Assembly: GCA_964020155.1 (NCBI GenBank)
Contig: OZ026563.1
Location: forward strand, 593,824 to 657,823
DNA: 64,000 nt
Direction: 5' to 3'
Source of the DNA: Chondrilla cf. caribensis
Taxonomy: Eukaryota; Porifera; Demospongiae; Chondrillida; Chondrillidae
The translations under genes were made by a program, and so were the position numbers. Below the pieces are notes generated by a model that had not been told where the DNA came from, ran no database searches, and saw only the letters and a program-made list of their open reading frames with translations. Shown one piece after another: positions 40,242 to 60,229 of this stretch (position 1 is the stretch's first letter; every line of letters begins with the position of its first letter).

Positions 40242-40696
40242 TTTTAAACAATAAAATGACTATAATGCAAAAGCAATTAATTTTTATTAAACGTGTGTAC
40301 GTGATATGGCTGCACAAATTACCAGTAATCCTTTAGGTGATATATAGGCGGGAAATGAGCATTGATACAGTATTTATTACTTTATGATAGATATACAGTA
40401 CTGGATTAACATAATGATGTGATTTCAAATTGATTATAATATTGTGTAATATTATTACAGCACATATGCGAGATTTAGACTAGCACTCCTATGCCTGTAT
40501 TGTAGTTGTTTGTATTGCACGCATCATGCAAACATCGGCATCATAGTAACGCAGTAATGATAATACAAGTTTTCACACATGAATAATAGTCAGGAATACA
40601 GCAAAGGAGTAATATACTTCAATGGTATATAGAGAAAATCACTACAAGTTAATCCTACTTAAGTTGTTGGATATTCATCCTTTCTGGCAATTGCAT

Positions 40697-43600
40697 CTAG
40701 TAGTCGTAGTTGATGCAGTAGTAATTGCGATCCAAATTGTAGATCATTTCGTCCATCAGACCCTTCTCTTCCCTGCGACGTTCCTCTTCCATGTGTCGCT
40801 TTTGGTACATGCGACCATCTTCCAGGCATTTCTCACGTTCTTCAGTGGTCCTATCACGCATCCTCTCGTCCATACGTCCCTCCAAACATCGCATTCTGTA
40901 CCTGTCGTACTCATCAATATCGAAGGGCTTCAATTTATCAAACATTTCCTTAGGCTCAAGGGTGCTATTTACCCTTTCAAAGTCTCGAATCCAAATATTC
41001 TCTCGTCTCTTCATATATCTTGTATATCGGTCGATGCAGTCGAGAGTGTACATCTTGTCGTCACGATGGGTGAAATCCCTGTCATCTCCCATGCGGCCAG
41101 GCTTGGTATACGTGTCTTTGTCCTTGAAGTCAAACCTCTCCCACCACTGCCACGTGCTGGGTTTGATACCACAGTTCCACTGGCCCTTTTCGATACAAAC
41201 GGGAGCATGTCTGAAGTGGGTGACAGGGATGCATGCCGGAAGGCGACGGTTATTTCTGTCCCTACACCACGAATAGAGATCCTCACTACAACGCCTGTCC
41301 TTGAATTCCCTGATCCACGCGTATTGGCAGTGTTCTTCGATGTAGCCCTTTTCACAGATGTCCTCCACATCCTTGATGTGACTGTTGTTTGTCATCCACC
41401 TTCTCGTGTAAGCATTACAGTGCTGTATTTTATCCACGATCATCCTATCAAAGCGCATATGACTGAAGGAGCTGTGCATCATACGGAAAGTTTCATGCCG
41501 TCCGGAAAACATAGTATTGTCACCAATACAGAACTCGAAGTGTATACGGGTGCTTCGTGTCCTCCATCTCCACTCCATGTTGTACAACTTACAGCTGTGG
41601 TACCATAGGATCTCGGAGGAGCGGATGTGATATATGTCATTTATGAAGACATTTGCCATGAACTTAACAAAGTCCCTGAACAACACGTTCTCCCATCTGT
41701 TCCATTTCCAAGCGCAGGAGATGAAGTAGGTCTCCCGTACTGAGGTGTTAGCGAACATGCACCTGTCGAATTTTGACTTATGCCATTCAACACCGCGGAA
41801 CTCCACCTCGTTGAATCTGGTCCGATCGAACCTGCAATCCCAGAACCTGATGGAGGAGTGGAAGTGGCACAGCTGTTTCTCGTTCTTGTCGTATAAGTGG
41901 CAGCGTGTCGACATGCTATTCCCAGGCATGTAGGCATAGGCGGTACACTTGTCACCGTTCCTCACCCAGTCGATGATGGTCATTCCAAGTCTGATGTTCT
42001 TGCAGCCGATTTTCCCGACGTAGTAGCTGAGGAATTTGGTCTTCCCCCAGTAGTGGTTCGAGAACCAATTCTTAATGAAGGTTGTGTTGTAGACCTCGCC
42101 TTCTTCCCATCTCGAGTTTGTCCACGAGTTTTCACAGAAAATGCTGTTCATGATGCGGGGACGCCTGATGATAATATGATCGTTATCACCGTTGCTGTGC
42201 CACTTACAATTCCTAAACTCAGAGTTGACGAAGAAGGGCCTGTCCCATGTGACGTTCATGAAGGTACAGTGGTAGAAGTGCATTTTCAACGGCATGTCTT
42301 TGGTCCAGGTGAAACGCACGTTCCTAAAGGTGACCCTCTTGAATTTCACATTGTAGAGGTGTACATCAGTCATGTTAACGTCCGTGAACATCATATTCCC
42401 GACGACAGTATTGTACATGTACCTCCTCTCGAAATTCTTGCTTCTCATTTCCATCCTACTGGTACGGATTTCATTGTAGAGGTCGTCATGATTTTCAGGT
42501 CTCACAACTGTAGAACAGAGCAATATTGATGGCAGTGTGTCAGTGGTGTTCAGTTGGGAATTACTGGATGTAACTGCATACACGTAACTACTTGTGGTTG
42601 GAACATAGATGGCTAGCTTGCACAACATGCAAACATACATAAACATGTACAGTTACATACATAAACATGCACAGTGACATAAACATGCATAATTACATAC
42701 ATAAACATGCACAGTGACATAAACATGCACAGTTACATACACAAACATGCACAGTTACGTACATAAACATGCACAGTTACGTACATAAACACGTATAATT
42801 ACATACACAAACATGCATGGATATACATATGAACTTGCACAGTTACATTCGTAAACATGCAAGGCTACATGCATAAACATGCACACACATAGACACAAAT
42901 ATACAGGTACCGGAAACTCACCAAGGTGATTGATGTATCTCTGCTTGTTCACTGCAACAGTGTAGGTTCCACTGTGTTCGATTCCAACTTTTGCCATAAC
43001 GAGACTTCCTTTGGAGGTAATTGTCCACCCCCCATAATACATTGGGATAGGCCTATCCTCATGGAACCATGTGCAGAGAGCTCGGTCGCCATAAGGACAC
43101 TTGAAAACCACTTTTGTTCCCTCTTCCTTTTCATGGTACATCTAACAATACCAAGAAGACGAGTAGTGAAGGATCAGAACACGCTCCAGCTACTGCTGGA
43201 GTGTAGGAAGCAGCACTAGGAACACACTGTACGTAGAGGGAGCAGCTACTGCTGGAGTGTAGGGAGCAGTACTAGAAACACACTGTACTTAGAGGGAGCA
43301 GCTACTGCTGGAGTGTAGGGAGCAGTACTAGGAACACACTGTACGTAGAGGGAGCAGCTACTGCTGGAGTGTAGGGAGCAGTACTAGAAACACACTGTAC
43401 TTAGAGGGAGCAGCTACTGCTGGAGTGTAGGGAGCAGTACTAGGAACACACTGTACGTAGAGGGAGCAGCTACTGCTGGAGTGTAGGGAGCAGTACTAGG
43501 AACACACTGTACTTAGAGGGAGCAGCTACTGCTGGAGTGTAGGGAGCAGTACTAGGAACACACTGTACATAGAGGGAGCAGCTACTGCTGGAGTGTAGGG

Positions 43601-43829
43601 AGCAGTACTAGGAACATACTGTACGTAGAGGGAGCAGCTACTGCTGGAGTGTAGGGAGCAGTACTAGGAACACACTGTAGCAGAGAACACACACATGCAC
43701 ACCCACCACTCGGCCATCCCTGTATTCCTTCATCCCGGTCTCATCACAGATCCTTCCAACAGTCTTGTTAGGCATTGTCTGGGCCTGAGCCAAGGTCACA
43801 ACGACCAATGCAAACACCAAGGTCTTCAT
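40697..43829 (-). CDS. Gene D: secreted Ig-like plus pentapeptide-repeat protein, tandem copy 3
   Basis: Exons 43829-43707, 43141-42922, 42507-40697; 717 residues. Signal peptide and Ig exon match B/C almost exactly (GMKEYRD instead of GMREYRD). Exon 3 is two codons shorter. Differences from B/C are clustered: HLYDKNEKQLCH versus DFYDKNERQLCY; EEHCQYAWIREFKDRRCSED versus the B/C stretch beginning REYCQASWTKAQVFK; DTYTKPG versus DMQPKPG. Intervening sequence is identical. Intron 1 carries the longest 56-bp minisatellite of the three tandem genes. Confidence 0.88.
43185..43680. repeat. 56-bp minisatellite in intron 1 of gene D
   Basis: About nine units; some have ACTTAGAG in place of ACGTAGAG, alternating in places, which suggests growth by unequal exchange of two-unit blocks. 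Confidence 0.95.
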
Positions 43830-43971
43830 GATCAACAGTTCTCCTGGGTAGGGAAAGAGAGAAAATAAGGTCACCCAAATTCACTGGCAGGTTGCCATTT
43901 CTGTGGAACTTACTTCCAACAAACTCAGAAGAATAACTGCAGCTGCTTGGTCGAGCACCAGCTGTTACCCA

Positions 43972-43979
43972 TATTTATA
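43972..43979 (-). promoter_or_regulatory. TATA box of gene D
   Basis: TATAAATA on the minus strand, same position relative to the non-coding exon and start codon as in B and C. Confidence 0.7.
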
Positions 43980-44904
43980 GGCACTCGTGTACCTGTAAAT
44001 GGTATACTAACCACAACATGACCAATCACCTGAGTCCACAGGAGTCAGTATTTTCAGTAATACACTCCCACTAAAGGTCATCCTTAGTTAGCAACACGCC
44101 CACTGCCCTAAACTTGGTTATGGTCACCTCTTTCAACTTAGATTGAGGGTTTGAATGAACCTACAGCTGTAGAGGTCAGTCTGTATGCCAGGAAGATGTA
44201 TACAAGAGCAAATAACAACAGGATTGAAAGTCCATTGGTATAAACATCAATAGATATAAACATCAATAGATATAAACATCAACAGATATAAACATCAACA
44301 GGCATAAAAATCAATACGTAGGTATGTATTCATGGGTATAAATACCAATGGCGATATCAAAGGGTATAAATAACAACAGAAATAAATTATACACTTGATA
44401 ACAAATATGTTATATAATTAATAATATATTGATTCCAATACTTCAACGAACTATAATGGTGTACATCCCTCTATTATTGGTTAAGACAGGGGCAGTGGAT
44501 AGGACAAAAAGCCAAATGGAGAAATTGAGTGCATTTAGACATGTTACACCATCCTCATCCCTACATACGTCCTCACCAGTGTAACATCTGTGATACAGAC
44601 ATTGAGCAATTTCCCCAACTGAACGCAATGTAGAGGTCGTCAGCTGAGGCTCGTGGGAACCACTTGAACTCATGTTACAACCACCTCTTGTTCTGCCTGA
44701 GAGCATAAGAAAATCTGCAGTCCATGGATGTAACGAATAGCGGCATTATTATCATAGAGTGCGATATAATTCCCTTTCTAAATCCTAATTTTGCAATAAA
44801 TGCCGAACAAGTGTTGACCTGTGCATACACCAGGCAAACCTTCCCTTTGATCCACCTACATATTAATCACTCGTGCACCAGGATACGGGGCAACTCAGTA
44901 AGTA

Positions 44905-45664
44905 CCCTGACTAATACACACTCCTGGTTGGTGAGTACACCTCACTCTGTCCCTAGCTCATGTACACTATGTCAACCGGTACTGGTAGTAAGTACCTCTG
45001 ATAAGAAGCACAGATACGGTTTGCCCTTCAAGGTACTTACTAAGCAAGTTTGTCTGTACTCATGTATTTGTTGTTTGCCACCCCACTGTGGGCCGAACCT
45101 TACAGTGTCTGGGCTGGAATACTAGTCAGTGTGTGTTGTCACATGCCATGCAACATGTTGTTCACATGCCATGCAACATGCATTGTTTACATGCCATGTC
45201 ACATGTGTTGTTCACATGCCATGTGACATGTTTAGTTCACATGCCATGCAACATGTTTAGTTCACATGCCATGTCGCATGTGTTGTTCACATGCCATGTA
45301 ACATGGTTAGTTTACATGTCATGTCACATGTGTTGCATGTGACTGCCCACACTCCCACAAATGAACCATTCTCCAGGATACATCTACTGAAAACATGGCA
45401 AAAAACATTCCCACGCATGTGGAGTGTGTGTGTGCTGTGTTGAAGGCTTCAACACTGTCAGAAAAGGTCAAGAAAATTAAGATAGCAGTTTGTAAACAAT
45501 AAAGTAATGTAATTACACTTGCATTTGATGCCATATCAGCAGAATGAATTACTGGGTGAGCACTACTTTGACCTTCACACTCGCCACAGACTCAATGTGG
45601 CATGTACACACTCATACTCCACCTCCTGAGCAAAGTGGTATGTACACAACATGACTACACACCT

Positions 45665-45719
<55 letters not shown>

Positions 45720-46850
45720 CGCACGCACTCACACACACATGCTCCACACATACACATGCACGCCACACACAACACACACACACACATGTGCATGCAGACA
45801 CACACCATCTTTCTTGAATTCAGAAGAGGCTGCTGAAATTTTGCTGCCCACATATAGGTGTCATGGCACAAAAAATCACAATTTGAAACTTCGTTAAGTT
45901 GTGAAGCACCACAATTGGCATGATCTCACCACACCATTATGTACACAGTAAACAGGGTACATGTCCTTGTGATACTTCACCATCTCTATTATAGCCTGAA
46001 GGTGTTACAATGATTGACCTCCAGTGCAGGGTGTGTGTTTGGATTGAGTGAACAACAAAGCCCTCTCTACCTAATGGATGTTGAGCAGAGATAGTAACGC
46101 ACTAAGAGAATATGGACAAGTGCTATGTGTGTATGAATGTACGTATGTGTGTGCAAGTGTATGCATGTGCACACGCATGTATGTGTATGCATGTTTGCAT
46201 GGGGGTCAACATGGGCATGTACAAAATTGTATTGGTGTATCATGTGGTGAGTTACATAAGACATGTAATCGTGTATCAACTTCAAGTACAGTGTGCTCAA
46301 TGTAGGTGTATATACCATATGTTATACTGTATAAACAAAGCATAATAATGTCACTGATAGGACAGTGATTGGTTAATTGATGATTGGGTGTTAATTGATA
46401 TCAATCAATTAACCCGAACTTCTGTCTCCCGACCAGACAGTTATCAGGTGGTGTTTTCTTAGCACCTGATTCCAATAAATTTTACATGGGTAATTGATTG
46501 GATCAGTGTATTATGTTTTTCAAAATATAATGGGAAAATTAAAATATATTAGATTGTATTATGCACTCATGTGTGTATGTATGTATGTATTATATAGTGG
46601 CAGTTGCATCAAAAGTGAGCATATCACTGGATAGTAAGTACATAAGTATATACACATGTACACATGTGCATATGTGTACAATTAAATTGTGCTATAGACA
46701 GTCCAACTTGCTTAGTAAGTACCTCAAAGGTCACACTGAATCTGTACTTCTTATCAGAGGTACTTGCTACCAGTACTGGTTGATATGGTGTTCATGAGCT
46801 AGGGACTGAGTGAACCATATGTATAGAAAGAGGTATGTACTAACAAGAAG
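44905..46850. mobile_element. Inverted-arm element in unit 3
   Basis: Copy of the same element; interior more diverged, with extra copies of a CACATGCCATG(T/C)AACATG motif at about 45137-45335. Confidence 0.58.
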
Positions 46851-48029
46851 TGTGTACTAACAAGGAGTGTGTGCTAACCAGGAGTGTGTACTAACCAGGA
46901 GTGTGTGCTAGCCAGGAGTGTGTGCTAACCAGGAGTGTGTGCTAACCAGGAATGTGTACTAACCAGGAGTGTGTGCTAACCAGGAGTGTGTGCTAACCAG
47001 GAGTGTGTACTAACCAGGAGTGTGTACAAACCACAGTAGTCACTGCAAGTAGTCACTAAGCAGGTTACACAGAGTTACTGAAGGTACAGATGTGTGCAGA
47101 TTTCAACAATTGCTACAATAGACATGTATTCAATGCAGTGAAACTACCAGTTATACTATGACCCAATTATGATGAATTCAGACTATATGAAATTGCTGAT
47201 TACAATACAGTGGATGTGTGAGTACACAGTCAACAACTCAACACGCAAAAAATGAAGTAATTGACACTAAAAATAGAACATAAAGAAATGTACATACATA
47301 AAATTTCATTCAGATGTGTACCATGTCACTGCTGCATGTAGTGATGGGGAGGTGTGCCATGTCACTGCTGCATGTAGTGATGGGGAGGTGTGCCATGTCA
47401 CTGCTGCATGTAGTGATGGGGAGGTGTATCATGTCACAGCTGGTAGTGATGGAGCAGTGTGCCATGTTCAGCTACACACAGTGATTGGCAGGTGTGTGTC
47501 TGACCTGGTTTCACACCACTACTTCACAAGAGCAAGGTGTTAGGGCACAAGGTCAAGGAGGCCTTACATGTGCACAGAGATGGTCATGTGCAGAGAGGTG
47601 GTCAGACCCTCGCCTTGCGCTGGTGCCTCACAAAGGAGAGGTGTGTACCAGGACAACCCTATCAAACCGCAACCTTACAAAATAATTCAGTGTCACCATG
47701 TAATTAGGAATTTATAGTGAGTCAAGGTGTTTTGTATAATAAACATTATAACGCTGAAGCCAGGAATGTGCATCATCCAGTCACCCGCAATTGGCGCCCT
47801 GCTACACCCACCGCTGTAACCAGTGTTTACGGAGGCCCTCAGCCAAAAGTTCCCAAAAGACAGTTAACCCAGTGAACCTTGCTGTGACTGTCAGACCCAC
47901 TGTGAAACAATGCATCATGCATGTGCTCAGTAGGTAAATGTGTTGGTTAGCACATACGTACACCATTCATGTGAAGTACAGATTTTGGAAAGAGGGTTGT
48001 TTGGCTAGGTGACATCTTATGGATTAGTT

Positions 48030-49655
48030 CAATCGAAAGCTCCAGTCATGGGAATGTTATTACACCAAATGTTTCAGCAGCTGACTGACTGAATGACCAA
48101 GTGTGATGTTGTGAAGAGGTCTGACTGTATACTAGTGTATGGGAGCACTACCAAGGGTGATGTTGTAAAGAGGTCTGACTGTATACTAGTGTATGGGAGT
48201 ACTACCAAGGGTGATGTTGTAAAGAGGTCTGACTGTATACTAGTGTGTGGGAGTACTACCAAGGGTGATGTTGTAAAGAGGTCTGCCTGTATACTGGTGT
48301 ATGGGAGTACTAACAAGGGTGGTGTTGTGAAGAGGTCTGGCTGTATACTAGTGTATGGGAGCACTACCAAGGGTGATATTGTAAAGAGGTCTGATTGTAT
48401 ACTAGTGTATGGGAGTACTATCAAGGGTGATGTTGTGAAGAGGTCTGGCTGTATACTAGTGTATGGGAACACTACCAAGGGTGATGTTGTGAAGAAGTCT
48501 GACTGTATACTAGTGTATGAGAGCACTACCAAGGGTGATGTTGTAAAGAGGAAATTGGACTGTATAAATAAACTGATAACTGGATGCGATCACATTTAAG
48601 CAGAGGATTAAATGAAATAATTAAAGAGCTAGAGACAGAGTTCCTGGATTGATGGAGTACAGTACAAATAGTGGTTGTACAATGGAGGACATTACTATGT
48701 GTGCACATACATAGTGCCTCACCTTTCCCAGGAGACACCAAGCATTGAAAAGAGGTCAACATTGTAAATCCAAGTGATAAATAAACATCAGGTTCCTAAC
48801 ACATCAGATCTGTTAGTATAATTATAGGGAAGCAACAGATGTGCACACATTAGCACATTCCCAAAGCCAGCACAGCTGCAACCCACTTTGTTCACACCCC
48901 CTAAGTAAACACCTACACCCTCCTAGACACACATTAGCCGCAAAAGATTCTGAGTCATCAACAACACAGCTTCAATTACATGAAAACACAACTCACCTCT
49001 ACTGCAATCTGAAAGGAACTCACTATTCCAACTTGAAAACAAAGCTCACCTCTTATAACTTTAAACACAACTTACTTCTTGTGTACACTAAGCACCAGTG
49101 AGCCTCTGCTCCTGGGACCTTTGTTGTCTGCAGCTGTTCACCATTGAAGGTGATTAGAGCTGTATACAAAACAAGCTTGATATGTTCAGATTGTGATGAT
49201 TAATGCCCTATGCTGGGATTGTGTTCAAGATACATATGTATATACCTATGTGTTATGAACATACCCACACACATCCACATGCATACACAGACATTCACAT
49301 GCATGCACAGGCATCCACATGCATACACAGACATGCACAGGCATGCACAGACATTCACATGCATGCACAGGCATCCACAGGCATATGCACATGCATGTAC
49401 ACACCCACTCACACACAGCTATGGCACCATCTTCTTATATAACACTGTACGTTGATTCTTGTTTTGCTCACGCGATGAAGTAAACATGCACACAGTATAT
49501 TCATATTATGTACATGCAGTATATGCACAAATTTGTACAGCTGTACATGCACGGACAACATATGTACGTACAGTACATTCATAGAAATTATAAATTATAC
49601 AAGTTATTTGAAACATCTCAATGTCGCCATTACTGGATACTCTGTTAATTAGAAA
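48030..49655. other. Gene-free interval between unit 3 and KYAT3
   Basis: Contains the 54-bp minisatellite, unique AT-rich sequence, and a degenerate CACATGCATGCACAGGCATC repeat at 49260-49400. No gene seen. Confidence 0.6.
48113..48556 (+). repeat. 54-bp minisatellite, eight copies
   Basis: Unit CTGACTGTATACTAGTGTAT followed by GGGAGCACTACCAAGGGTGA and TGTTGTAAAGAGGT. The 18-codon period leaves both strands open, but nothing suggests translation. Confidence 0.95.
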
Positions 49656-49660
49656 GGGAT

Positions 49661-55943
<6,283 letters not shown>

Positions 55944-56117
55944 CTGCGTGACTATTTTCCGGTGTACTGAACGCTAGTCTTGCTAGCTAGACTAACCGAA
56001 CGCAACGGACACGGCCCTACGTAAAAACCGTATACTTCAATCGTATAACTACAGTACTCTCACTGCAATTATCGTATTAATTCTATTCAATTGAATCATG
56101 CTAGTAGTTCTTTTGAA

Positions 56118-57887
56118 TCAATTGATCCATTTATCAATGAGCCTCTTCTCTTGTTCACGGGCTGCAATGACCGAGGGTGGATCATCAGGATTACTTCCTC
56201 TGTATTTGACAAGAAGTGTAAGACAATATACGTAAATCAAAGAAAAATGACCTCAACTTCTCTTTGAGAGAAGAAGAGGGTGACCATACCTCAGGTCTAA
56301 GTGGTGAGCTGCTCCATCGATGACGATGGCTACAATGGATTCCGATATCGAATGCAGGACCTTAGGGGTAATGGAAGACACTGAAATGGAGACACAGACG
56401 AAGTACAGGCAAGTATGACTACTTGGCAGTGTTCCCATACACTAGTATACAGTCAGACCTCTTCACAACACCACCCTTGGTAGTGCTCCCACACACTAGT
56501 ATACAGTCAGACCTCTTCACAACACCACCCTTGGTTGTGCTTCCATACACTAGTATACAGTCAGACCTCTTTACAACACTACCCTTGGTAGTGTTCCCAT
56601 ACACTAGTATACAGTCAGACCTCAAATAATAAGGCACTTACCCCTCCATAGCTCCAAGGATCCAATTTTCCATTAGAAAATATGATATTGGACGTCGATG
56701 CAATTTCTAGAAATAATTGAAGCCAGAAAGGATTATATAACAGAATACACTCCCAATGTACACACACGCATATGCACGCACACACACACACGCATATGCA
56801 CGCACACACACGCATGCACACACACGCACACACACACGCACGCACACACACACGCATGCACACACACACACGCACACACACACGCATGCACACACACACA
56901 CGCACACACACACACACACACCGTTTCCCCACATCGATATCCCAAACCACCCACTCCTCCTCTGCACACTCCAAGTATCCAGACAGTACTTCGTTGGGTC
57001 ATACGTCACAGGAGGAAACATGTCTGTCACATTATTAGTGGTGATATTGAGGTCCATCTCTGTACAGGCCTACAGAGGTGAACATCACTGCAATAAACAG
57101 TACAGTGGATAGCAGGTAGCTCTAGGTTGCTCAAGGTTAGACAGTCACTATTACTGAAGTTGGTTTATGTTTCACACCACATGCAACTATGCATTTTGTT
57201 TTCAAGTTTTTCCCGACTTTAAAATGTATACCCACGTGTATATAGGCATTATTATACAGTGAAACCTCACTAATCCGACACCTCTATAATCCAACATTCT
57301 CTCTAATCTGACCATTATATGAGGTACAGTCACCATACATAAGTATGGTAAGAGGCACTCCATAATCCAACAACCTCCTAATCCAACATTATTATCAGGT
57401 CCCATTGAGTGTCGGATTGGAGAGGTTTCACTGTAGTATTATCATAGTGTCAGTGATCATGTGGTGTCACTATCAGTGTGTGACACCTGCTACCAGCTGG
57501 TTGACACTTACTTGATAATCCCACGCTTGAGCAGCTGGACCCACACCACAACCGGTGGGGTCGGCACACTCGATGAACTCCTTCTCAATGTCAAAACAAG
57601 GGAGTTTCCCTTCCGTTCCGTTGTAAAAAAGTCCTTCCAACAGTCAAGTGTAGAAGGTACATAAGGTGAATGATATGGTAAACCCACAGGTCATAGTATG
57701 TAGAGTACAAGTGAGCAAGGAGCACCAATAGCAATATTAGCATGCTACTTTGAGGTAGCATACACAATGAAATTCTTAGCAAAATAGTAAAAGTTAACTA
57801 CGTATGTCAATACACACATATACCCATGCATACACACACACAAACACACACATACACGCATACACACACACACACAAACACACACAT

Positions 57888-57944
<57 letters not shown>

Positions 57945-60027
57945 TCCCTACCCGCAGCCATTGCAACTCCTCTCATTACGTCACTCTCCTTGTTGTCAAG
58001 AAGATAAGAACACGAAACCTACGTACACAAATGAGAGCACAGTACACACAGTAGCTACCAAATTATACATTTGATCCACACAAATGTCGACAGAAGAACT
58101 GTAGTACGTATGTTGACCTATTCCATTATATTCCATGCATACCACGCACAAATCCTTACTTCCTATTGGACCACACAGGCACACAAAGTATGCAGAATTT
58201 AAATCCTGGTTAAGAAGTGGGTCAAGGGTAAAGTGTGTGTGTGTGTGCGCACATGTGTGGGTGTGTACGCACAGCCATGTAGCACAGGTCGTTGGTACAG
58301 TACAGGTCACCAGACAGACTAAGTACTTCATTTTTAGGGGTTAACTGATTAAAAGCCAGGCAGGAAATTAGTAAACACTTTCTATTGAGGAGGGTATTTG
58401 ATATTGGACCATGCGAATATACACAGAATAAATGTCTCTCATTAACTACATCAGGATACAGCTATAACATCCTCCCTACATCAAGGAATGCATATATCTC
58501 ACCTTCATTGGATACGCGGGTAGCGGAGCTAGGAAGGATGCCGGGTAGGGGTAGTCAACCATGGCCAATGATGCAAAGCTGTTCCGGACCCACCCCAACA
58601 GGTGGTCCACCTGGGAAGGAGAAAGGAGAAGGTAAAAGGTCAAACCCAAGATGAGTAACACCCACGTTGATCCATGTACACAGTGTGCAATGCAGTGCTA
58701 ATGGTGTACGTGCAGCATGTAGGTAATGTACTGACCATGATGTGTACGAATTGTACACCAAGACGTGTGATCTGTACATAGCATGACATGTGTGATCTGT
58801 ACATAGCATGACATGTGTGATCTGTACATACGTAGCACGACATGTGTGATCTGTACATACGTAGCACGACATGTGTGATCTGTACATACGTAGCATGACA
58901 TGTGTGATCTGTACATACATAGCATGACATGTGTGATCTGTACATAGCATGACATGTGTGATCTGTACATAGCATATTGCCTGCGACTTGCATATATACA
59001 CCTTGTCTGGTATCAGCCTTTCACAGAGGTTGAAGGATTTTGATATCTTCTCCAGACCTATCCCATTGTGGTAACATAGCAGCACATGAAGATGTAAACA
59101 AACGAGGGACGCACACACACACACCTGATGTTCCTTCTTTGGCTAAATCCAAGACTCTTGAAAGGCCTTCTCTCACAAGATCTGGACACTGTTCGTTAGC
59201 CATTTTAAGATCCTACACACACAAACATACTGACAAAGTGATCAACACAACCACATACGTCTACATCATCACAGCATGGTTCTACAGTTTATTGTACTGT
59301 ACATACTGGCTATAATGTACATCTTGTACAGTACACCTTGTACAGTACATCTTGTACAGTACATCTTGTACAGTACATACACGTCCTAACACACAATATT
59401 TCAGCACATGTACTTTTGCAAACTTATGTTGCCATAGCAACTATAATAGTTTCCTTTTCACAATAAAATCTTCCCGGTTACTTACAAACAATCACTTCCA
59501 ATGTATACATGATTAACTGACAGGAAATACATCATTCACGAAACCTCTCTCTCACTCAAAACACATAGAAAATGGCTCTTCCACAACTTCAGTGAATATG
59601 CGCAATACCAAACTAATCCATACATACAGAAAGTATGCAAAATAGTATGCCAAATACGCACTATATGCACAATACAATACGTGCAACTCATGAAATGTGA
59701 GTATGTATACACTAGTATGTACCAATAGGTAATGTACTGATATTTACGAGTATGTACATATGTAATATGACATACCACGTTACATATAGTACGTACAGGA
59801 CCAACAAATGTGAAATGTACAGGTATGAAAAGCAAATATGTACATTGTGTTACCTTGGTGACTATCTCGTAGAAGCCATTACTAGGGGATGCCCCTGCAA
59901 TTAGGTAGATGGGAGCACTAGCAGCTAAAGCAGCGTCCACCAGATTGGGGTATTTGAACCGGATGTAAGCAGTCAGCATCCCACCATAGCTACAGACACA
60001 CCAACACAATGTGAAGTAACCAGTGAA

Positions 60028-60059
<32 letters not shown>

Positions 60060-60098
60060 TGCGTACACGCACACACACACACACACACTCACATGCGT

Positions 60099-60156
<58 letters not shown>

Positions 60157-60179
60157 GCGTACACGCACACACACACACA

Positions 60180-60229
<50 letters not shown>

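Larger units (their letters stand above)
33041..40246. repeat. Tandem duplication unit 2 (gene C), 7,206 bp
   Basis: Colinear with unit 1 over its whole length; the visible length differences come from a shorter poly-C tract, a shorter (AC)n tract and small indels. Confidence 0.93.
40247..48029. repeat. Tandem duplication unit 3 (gene D), about 7.8 kb
   Basis: Colinear with units 1-2 until TTATGGATTAGTT at about 48029, then diverges. It differs by a longer 56-bp array, replacement of sequence near 44.43-44.76 kb, extra sequence at about 47.03-47.31 kb, and fewer 36-bp repeats. Confidence 0.88.

Noticed and set aside
26242..43829. Genes B-D as SV2 transporter genes
   Set aside because: Only the luminal-type aromatic repeat resembles SV2; there are no transmembrane helices or sugar-transporter motifs and a signal peptide is present.
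48093..48599. 168-codon repeat frame ([18 protein letters not shown])
   Set aside because: The 54-bp minisatellite period is divisible by three, so all its frames stay open; no splice context or start signal.
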